Below, piece by piece: positions 27,344 to 33,399 of a stretch of 33,399 nucleotides of DNA (positions within the stretch are counted from its first letter, which is position 1; the number at the start of each line of letters is the position of its first letter). This DNA is from Ignavibacteria bacterium. Its GTDB lineage: Bacteria; Bacteroidota; Ignavibacteria; Kapaibacteriales; UBA2268. The DNA lies in the NCBI GenBank assembly GCA_012522895.1, contig JAAYJM010000188.1:1-33399 (forward strand). The letters are read 5' to 3'. Below the pieces are notes generated by a model. It ran no database searches and was not told where the DNA came from. It was given only the letters and a program-made list of their open reading frames with translations. The position numbers were made by a program, and so were the translations under genes.

Positions 27344-28012
27344 ATGCTAAAAAAATTTAATATTTTACTAATTACATTTGCGTTAATAGCAATGTTGCCA
27401 ATTTGTGCTTGCTCAAGCAATAAAGACGAAGAAAGCGGCGAATTTAAAAAGCCTATAATAGCTGAAGAACAAGCGAATAATAACACAATGGTATTAGCTT
27501 CTACATCGGAGAAGACAAGCGATGTTGAAAAGGAAGAAACGTTGCCAGCCCAAGTTTTCACCATTAAGTCTGTGATGAATGCTGTTAAGGGCAGAGCTGT
27601 TGATTTTACTTGGAACGATGGCAAGAAAGACGTTTCCTTTTCACAATACACAAGGGGAAAGGCAGTGTTTTTAAACTTTTGGGGAACTTGGTGCGGACCT
27701 TGCAGAGCTGAAATTCCAGCTATTATTGATATAGTAAAAGACTTGAAAGACAGGGATTTTGTTGTTGTTGGTGTGGCACTTGAGCATGATCCTGCCGCCG
27801 CTCTTAATGGAGTCAAGCAATATGTTCAAAAAGCGGGTATCAACTATATAAATGTTCTTGACCTTAAAAGAGAGCTTGACGCGGCTTATGGTCGCATAAC
27901 AGGCGTTCCTACTTCAATGTTCATAGATAAAAATGGAAATATAAAAGATGTAATAGTTGGCTCAAGGCCCAAAGCTGAATTTATGAAATTAATTGAAAAA
28001 GTGCTTGATTAA
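27344..28012 (+). CDS. TlpA/ResA-like thioredoxin-fold lipoprotein
   Basis: Lipobox-like MLPICAC; FLNFWGTWCGPCRAEIPAI; ITGVPTSMFIDKNGNI. Confidence 0.9.
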   Translation: MLKKFNILLITFALIAMLPICACSSNKDEESGEFKKPIIAEEQANNNTMVLASTSEKTSDVEKEETLPAQVFTIKSVMNAVKGRAVDFTWNDGKKDVSFSQYTRGKAVFLNFWGTWCGPCRAEIPAIIDIVKDLKDRDFVVVGVALEHDPAAALNGVKQYVQKAGINYINVLDLKRELDAAYGRITGVPTSMFIDKNGNIKDVIVGSRPKAEFMKLIEKVLD

Positions 28013-28060
28013 TTTCTTTTGAACCTTGATTTTCTTGATTGATGGATTTCTTGATTTTCC

Positions 28061-28093
28061 AGATGGACTCCACCTTCGAGGTGGAGTCCATCT
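28061..28093. repeat. Perfect AGATG...CATCT hairpin, 15-bp arms
   Basis: AGATGGACTCCACCT-TCG-AGGTGGAGTCCATCT. Confidence 0.85.
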
Positions 28094-28107
28094 CTACGCT
28101 GTTTCTC

Positions 28108-28140
28108 CTTCCCAAATTCAAATGGGGAGGATTTTTTTTG
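28108..28140 (+). repeat. TTCCCAAA/TTTGGGAA-type hairpin and T-run upstream of the Hic locus
   Basis: CCTTCCCAAATTCAAATGGGGAGGATTTTTTTTGAA. Confidence 0.7.
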
Positions 28141-28277
28141 AAGAAATGAACTCCACTTGCTTAATGGAAAGCATTAAAAAAATATTTAAAAAATAAATTT
28201 GCTTTGTATTAAAAATATATTTAATTTTAATTATGATTAAACGAAATAATATATAAAAAGTGAATCTAAAAAACTAA

Positions 28278-28322
28278 TTACAAAAAAGTATTTTAAAACA
28301 AGCTGGTTTAGAAAATGAATAA
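28278..28322 (+). pseudogene. Probable HicA toxin C-terminal relic
   Basis: LQKSILKQAGLENE* ending in ATGAATAA overlap with hicB start; matches typical HicA tail (LKSILKQAGL). Confidence 0.55.
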
Positions 28323-28569
28323 ATATCTTATAATATACGAAAAAACCGAAAGCGGATATTCGGCTTACGCTCCAGATTTGCCTGGATGCGTTGCAGCAGC
28401 TTCTACTAAAAAAGAAACAGAAATTTTAATGAGAGAAGCTATTGAATTTCACATTGAAGGAATGCTCGAAGAAGGTTTAGAAATTCCCAAACAAACAATA
28501 TTTGGTATTGACTACTATCAAATTTCTGATAAGCATAATATGGAATTGGAAAGAATCTCTATACCGTGA
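28315..28569 (+). CDS. hicB: HicB-family antitoxin
   Basis: YLIIYEKTESGYSAYAPDLPGCVAAASTKKETEILMREAIEFHIEGMLEEG. Confidence 0.9.
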   Translation: MNKYLIIYEKTESGYSAYAPDLPGCVAAASTKKETEILMREAIEFHIEGMLEEGLEIPKQTIFGIDYYQISDKHNMELERISIP

Positions 28570-28764
28570 ATTGAAATCTATTCCGGGGAATATTTGGGCG
28601 CTTATGTGAAAAATGAGGAGTAGAAAAACGACCCTTACGGGAAAAAATTTCTCGTTGGGGGGTTTCATAGTAATCTTTTTTAACTTACTTTGGAAGTAAG
28701 AGAAAAAATCATTTGCTTCTTTCAAAAAGTTAGCATATTTTAATAAAAATTTATTGTATCATTT

Positions 28765-31218
28765 ATGAAAGCATTTGTTATGAATGACATTAACAATGAT
28801 TTTATTACATTCAAAGATTTGATAGCTGATTGGATGACTGAAAAATTTCAACATCTTGAAAACTATTGGAATAATAAAGTAATGATTTCCTTAACTGAGT
28901 TTGAGCGGCAAAACCTTAGGCACTTCAATAGAACTCATTTGAAGCAATTGGATGTAAGGATAAACCTCAAAGTTTTTATAAGAAATTGGGATTTCTTTAA
29001 GGATGACTATCCAAATGATTTGCTAACTTATTTTATATTAATCTTACAAATTGCAAATAAGTTTGCTCATCCTTCTGAAGTCCCATGCAATGATGATAAG
29101 TTTCATGCTTATGATACTATGATGAGAATTTGTGATTATTTAAATCTGGACGAAGAGTTTAAAAATCAATGTGAGGCCCAAAGAACTGTTTTTTTTCAAG
29201 GAATTGAAAGTAACGTTGAATTTAATTATGAAATAAAAGATGCATCTCTATTATCGATTTCTAACATTTTTGAGAAAAGAATTATATTAAGAATACCAGA
29301 TTTTCAGCGCGGTTTCTCTTGGGAAAAGAAGCATTTAGATCAATTCTGGCAAGATTTAATGCAGTTAGATAGAGGTGGAATTCATTATACTGGCGTATTA
29401 ACATTAGATAGAGTTATAATTAATGAGAACAACCAAAACCACTGGCAAGACGCATATTCGCTTTTAAATGAATCACCAGAATTTACGCCCTACTATATTA
29501 TTGATGGACAGCAAAGAATTACAACTATATTAATTTTACTATATTGTTTGAGTAATAGATTAAATGAAGAACAAAGAAATGAAATAATCAATAAATATTT
29601 TATTATTAATCGAGGAGGCAATAATTACTATTTATTTAAATACGAAACAAATAACTTTGCTAATGACTATTTTGTTAATAGATTGAGCGGTGAAGGAAAT
29701 CAAATCAATATTAATGACTTATACACTAGGAGGCTAATAGAGGCTGAACATTTTTTTAATAATAAAATCAATGAAAAATTTATATCTGATGATGATGAAA
29801 ACATTGTTGATATTAATGGAATAAGCGGGCTAATTGAAAGAGTTACTAATAAATTTAAATTTAAAATTTACGAAGTTTCTAATGAATTAGAATCCAGCAT
29901 TATATTTGAAACAATGAATAATAGAGGAAAGTCTTTATCTAAATTAGAATTATTAAAAAACAGATTGCTTTATTTAACTTCTATTATTCAAATAAATAAT
30001 ACAGATAGAATTGAATTGAGAAATGAAATAAATAGAACTTGGTCAATTGTTTATGAGTATCTTGGCAAAGACGAGGAAAATGTTATAAATGAAGATGATT
30101 TTTTACTAAAACACTATTTTATGTTTTATCAGTATTACGGTATCCAGGTTGATCTGATTATAAACAGTTTATTTCAAGAAATTAGCGAAGAAGAGATTGA
30201 AGCTAAATTCCCATTGAACATACAAAATGACAATGAGGTTTACAGTAATATTTTAGAATACACTTTAAGTTTGCAAGAAAGTATTAAAGTATGGTTTAAA
30301 ATTAAACTACCATATCATCAAGAAAATAACTTAAATGAAAGCATTTTATTCTGGTTAGAAAAGATCAACAGGTTGCCATATAGGGCATTCGATCCTTGTA
30401 TTATGGCTATATTATTGAGATACCCAAATGAAATCGAACAAATAGTTGAATTGTTAAAAAAAATTGAGATTTTTATTGTAAAGTCATTTTATATAGCTAA
30501 TAGAAATAGTAATTTTAGGAAGAATCATTATTTAGGCAGAGCGAACAGATTATTTAGAGATGACATTGAAGATCAAATTAGCATTCAAGGCTTAATTGAG
30601 GATATCGACGAATCGTTAAACGAAGGTGCTAATAACAATTATTACTTTGAAGCATTTCGGGAAAAAGTTACAGCTTTTCGAAATGAGAAAGGATTTTTGG
30701 ATTGGAACGGATTTAAATACATATTATATGAATACGAATTGAATTTAATGGAAGAGGACCAAGATAACCCTTTATTAGTAGAATGGTCAAGAGCTAAACG
30801 TGATATACAATATGAGCTTATTTACCCCGAAGAGCCAAGAGATGGTGCTTGGAATCAAATTGAGAATGATTTAAATATTCAGACAATTAATAAAAATAGA
30901 TTACGATTTAGCCTTGGAAACATTCTTTTAAAAAGATCACCTGGCCACAAGGCATACCGTAGAAATAGTTTCGAGAACAAAAAAACTCATCAAAATTTTG
31001 GCTATGAGGATGGCTCATATTCAGAAATGGAAGTTTTCGAAAAAGAAAATTGGACTCATAAAGAAATTTTATCAAGAGGAGTTAAAATTTACGATTTTAT
31101 AAAAGAAAGATGGGAGCTTAGTTTCGCTGATGACCTTGCATCAAAGAAAAAAATATTAAGACTAGCTAACGTTCCTCCTATTGCTGATATTAACGATGAA
31201 AACTTTGAAGAGTTTTAA
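28765..31218 (+). CDS. DUF262 / GmrSD-like protein with divergent DUF1524-type C-terminus
   Basis: RIPDFQRGFSWEKKHLDQFW, YYIIDGQQRITT, FETMNNRGKSLSKLELLKNRL; C-terminal LGNILL...NSFENKK..GYEDGSYSEMEV..W. Confidence 0.88.
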   Translation: MKAFVMNDINNDFITFKDLIADWMTEKFQHLENYWNNKVMISLTEFERQNLRHFNRTHLKQLDVRINLKVFIRNWDFFKDDYPNDLLTYFILILQIANKFAHPSEVPCNDDKFHAYDTMMRICDYLNLDEEFKNQCEAQRTVFFQGIESNVEFNYEIKDASLLSISNIFEKRIILRIPDFQRGFSWEKKHLDQFWQDLMQLDRGGIHYTGVLTLDRVIINENNQNHWQDAYSLLNESPEFTPYYIIDGQQRITTILILLYCLSNRLNEEQRNEIINKYFIINRGGNNYYLFKYETNNFANDYFVNRLSGEGNQININDLYTRRLIEAEHFFNNKINEKFISDDDENIVDINGISGLIERVTNKFKFKIYEVSNELESSIIFETMNNRGKSLSKLELLKNRLLYLTSIIQINNTDRIELRNEINRTWSIVYEYLGKDEENVINEDDFLLKHYFMFYQYYGIQVDLIINSLFQEISEEEIEAKFPLNIQNDNEVYSNILEYTLSLQESIKVWFKIKLPYHQENNLNESILFWLEKINRLPYRAFDPCIMAILLRYPNEIEQIVELLKKIEIFIVKSFYIANRNSNFRKNHYLGRANRLFRDDIEDQISIQGLIEDIDESLNEGANNNYYFEAFREKVTAFRNEKGFLDWNGFKYILYEYELNLMEEDQDNPLLVEWSRAKRDIQYELIYPEEPRDGAWNQIENDLNIQTINKNRLRFSLGNILLKRSPGHKAYRRNSFENKKTHQNFGYEDGSYSEMEVFEKENWTHKEILSRGVKIYDFIKERWELSFADDLASKKKILRLANVPPIADINDENFEEF

Positions 31219-31341
31219 AACTTTCATATTAAAATTGGCAATTATGTTTATACTGTTCCTTTTGTAGAAGAAGCGGACAAAATTTTTCTTAAAACAATAT
31301 ATCCAGATAGAATAGCAACTAAAAAATATTTGGGGGAAAAA
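31219..31341 (+). pseudogene. C-terminal relic of a small toxin upstream of a CopG-like antitoxin
   Basis: In-frame NFHIKIGNYVYTVPFVEEADKIFLKTIYPDRIATKKYLGEK with no plausible start. Confidence 0.5.
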
Positions 31342-31611
31342 ATGACTAAATATATAGATCATGAAGAAAAAGAAATAATTGAATCTTTGTATGCTGACGA
31401 GTGGCTTACAGACTTCGATGAATCTATTAAAAAAGCGTATGTAGAATCCGCACAATTGAATAGGTATAGTGCAAAGCAGATCAATATAGAAGTTTCAGAG
31501 CAGGATTATCAAAAGATACTAGCAAAAGCGAGGGAATCGGGAGTTCCATATCAGGCAATTGTTTCTATGCTTATTCAAAAATATAATGAAGGGAAGATTG
31601 CATTTATTTAA
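31342..31611 (+). CDS. CopG/BrnA-like antitoxin
   Basis: DHEEKEIIESLYADEW....KQINIEVSEQDYQKILAKARESGVPYQAIVSMLIQKYNEGKI. Confidence 0.75.
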   Translation: MTKYIDHEEKEIIESLYADEWLTDFDESIKKAYVESAQLNRYSAKQINIEVSEQDYQKILAKARESGVPYQAIVSMLIQKYNEGKIAFI

Positions 31612-31711
31612 TGGCTAAAAATTAATTCTTAAATATGAGTATTTGCATATTAGTTTAAATATTCTTAATTTAGTATGTCTATTTTATTATTTCAAAAAGA
31701 AAGGCTTTATT

Positions 31712-32629
31712 ATGGATGAAAGAAAATACGGCGATATTATACAAAAATATCCTGAGCTTATCGAAGAAAATCTAACATTTATTGGCAGAGAAGTTCGCAC
31801 TGAAGGTGATAGAAGAATTGATTTACTTTTTAAAGATGAAATTGGTAGGAAGCTGATAGTCGAGCTAAAAGTTGTGCCAATTAACGACAAGCATATTGGA
31901 CAGGTAGTTAGATATTTAGGTGCTCTAAATGATCCTAACGCTAGAATTATGCTTGTAAGCCCTGTAATTCCAACTGCCACAAGAAGGGCTCTTGAGTATC
32001 AAGGTGTTGGTTACGTAGAGTTAACTTTTCAAAAAGTTTTAGGCTTCTTAGAAGAACGGGGAGACGAGAGTTTTAACGTTGCACAAGCGGATATAGAGGG
32101 AGCATTTGATGATTTAGGTGTAAAAGCTATAAAAAAAACGAATCTTGGAAATGAAATTAGACATACTAGTAGTGGCTTTTCGAAAATAAAGATAATCGAT
32201 CATGAAAATCTAGCTGATAAATACAAGATTAGTAAGAGGGGAATAACTGATAGCATCGAATTTAAAACCACTGAGTATTTAGCAAATCTTTATTTAAGAA
32301 TTGAGAATGCTTTATATGACAACAACATCAAAATGACAACAGAGCTATTAAATACTCAAAGAAATTTTGGTTTCAGTAGAAGTTATAAAAAGGAACGCGA
32401 AAGTATTGATGATATTGATCATAGAACCTTATGGTTTTGTTACGACACAAGCACCGAACAATTATGGATTGAAATAAGCGTTAACTTATTAAAAAGTGAC
32501 ATTAGGGAAAGGCTGGAGAATATACATATTGACTGTAACAATATATATGAAGATTTTTTAAGAATAGTAAATATAAATAATCACAATATTGACGAATTAA
32601 TAAGCATTCTGATAGATTTAAGTATTTAA
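31712..32629 (+). CDS. DUF91/NucS-like PD-(D/E)xK nuclease-domain protein
   Basis: GDRRIDLLFKDEIGRKLIVELKVVPINDKHIGQVVRYLGAL; ATG at 31712 preferred to track start. Confidence 0.75.
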   Translation: MDERKYGDIIQKYPELIEENLTFIGREVRTEGDRRIDLLFKDEIGRKLIVELKVVPINDKHIGQVVRYLGALNDPNARIMLVSPVIPTATRRALEYQGVGYVELTFQKVLGFLEERGDESFNVAQADIEGAFDDLGVKAIKKTNLGNEIRHTSSGFSKIKIIDHENLADKYKISKRGITDSIEFKTTEYLANLYLRIENALYDNNIKMTTELLNTQRNFGFSRSYKKERESIDDIDHRTLWFCYDTSTEQLWIEISVNLLKSDIRERLENIHIDCNNIYEDFLRIVNINNHNIDELISILIDLSI

Positions 32630-32691
32630 AAAAATACTTAATTTTTTTTTAGAAAAAACCATAACTGATCGTTAAAAAACATAATTCCCTC

Positions 32692-32724
32692 CTTCCCAAA
32701 CCCACTTTGGGAAGGATTTTTTTA
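32692..32724 (+). repeat. Cassette-type hairpin/T-run upstream of TA pair
   Basis: CCTTCCCAAACCCACTTTGGGAAGGATTTTTTT. Confidence 0.85.
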
Positions 32725-32796
32725 TAAAAATACATTTGTTAAGTTGAAAGATTCTATTTAACTTTGCAAATCATTGATTAGAATAAGGAGTTTAAA

Positions 32797-32991
32797 ATGA
32801 TTACATTTACAGATGATAAAGTAATATTTTCAAAAGATACATGGGAAGAATTGAAATCAGACAGCTATTTTAACGAAGTAATTGAAGCAATTGAAGACAG
32901 GGAAGAGTTAAAAAAATCTATTCAGGAAACAGAGTATATTGTTGATTTCAAAGAATATGATAAGCAAAGAAAAGCCAGAATAAATGTATAA
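32797..32991 (+). CDS. Putative antitoxin
   Basis: Acidic 64-aa ORF overlapping the RelE-like ORF. Confidence 0.65.
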   Translation: MITFTDDKVIFSKDTWEELKSDSYFNEVIEAIEDREELKKSIQETEYIVDFKEYDKQRKARINV

Positions 32992-33241
32992 ACTCGGTCT
33001 TTCAAATAAAGTTATTAAGGAATTAGAGAAACTTGATGATACGTTATATCTAAGAATTAGCAATAAAATCCACTCTTTAGAAAATAATCCAAGACCAAAC
33101 GGTTCGATAAAACTATCTGGAATAGAGGGCTACAGAATAAGAATTGGAGATTACAGAATTTTATATACTATAAATGAAAGAACTAAGGAAGTTGTAGTTT
33201 ATAGTTTTGCTCATAGGAAAGAAGTATATAAAAAGCATTAA
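32984..33241 (+). CDS. RelE/ParE-family toxin
   Basis: KELEKLDDTLYLRISNKIHSLENNPRPNGSIKLSGIEGYRIRIGDYRILYTI...VVVYSFAHRKEVYKKH. Confidence 0.92.
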   Translation: MYKLGLSNKVIKELEKLDDTLYLRISNKIHSLENNPRPNGSIKLSGIEGYRIRIGDYRILYTINERTKEVVVYSFAHRKEVYKKH

Positions 33242-33399
33242 GTAATTGCGATGTATAAAGATCCACCCCCTGCCCCCGCCAGCGGGTAATGGCACGTAGA
33301 TAGTGCATTATTTGTATTTTTTATATCTTCCACATTTCAACATCCTTGGATAATGACGATTAGGACGTTTTCGAATTACATGACGTAATATCATCTTTA

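Noticed and set aside
27340-27816. Minus-strand ORF of 158 aa
   Set aside because: Shadow of the TlpA-like gene, which has clear WCGPC and lipobox features.

Overview
AT-rich, gene-dense bacterial window, probably from the Bacteroidota/Ignavibacteriota side judging by gene style (taxonomy is inference). It has four parts. (1) 1-~6395: a one-directional accessory array of toxin-antitoxin (TA) and defence-type genes. Each unit is preceded by a near-identical block: a TTCCCAAA-n-TTTGGGAA hairpin with a T-run, then a conserved 'TTGGATAATTGCTTAATTTTTATTAATTT' element. Most toxins are broken while the antitoxins stay open. The array also holds a NERD-type SF1 helicase. (2) ~6398-19370: mostly housekeeping genes (FtsX/LolC-like permease, LRR protein, heparinase II/III-like protein, kbl, DUF3467, TPR protein, lpxB, ccmD/ccmE) with many palindromic intergenic repeats. 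Some repeats lie in-frame inside the heparinase-like ORF. (3) 19408-24687: two adjacent restriction-modification systems splitting the cytochrome c maturation genes (ccmD-ccmE | island | ccmF-tlpA). The second system is bounded by a ~50 bp direct repeat. (4) 28030-33240: a second accessory region with HicB and a HicA relic, a DUF262/GmrSD-like protein with a probable catalytic His->Leu change, a CopG-like antitoxin with a toxin relic, a DUF91/NucS-like nuclease and a RelE-type TA pair. It shares repeats with the first array. No rRNA, tRNA, CRISPR array, integrase or transposase was recognised.
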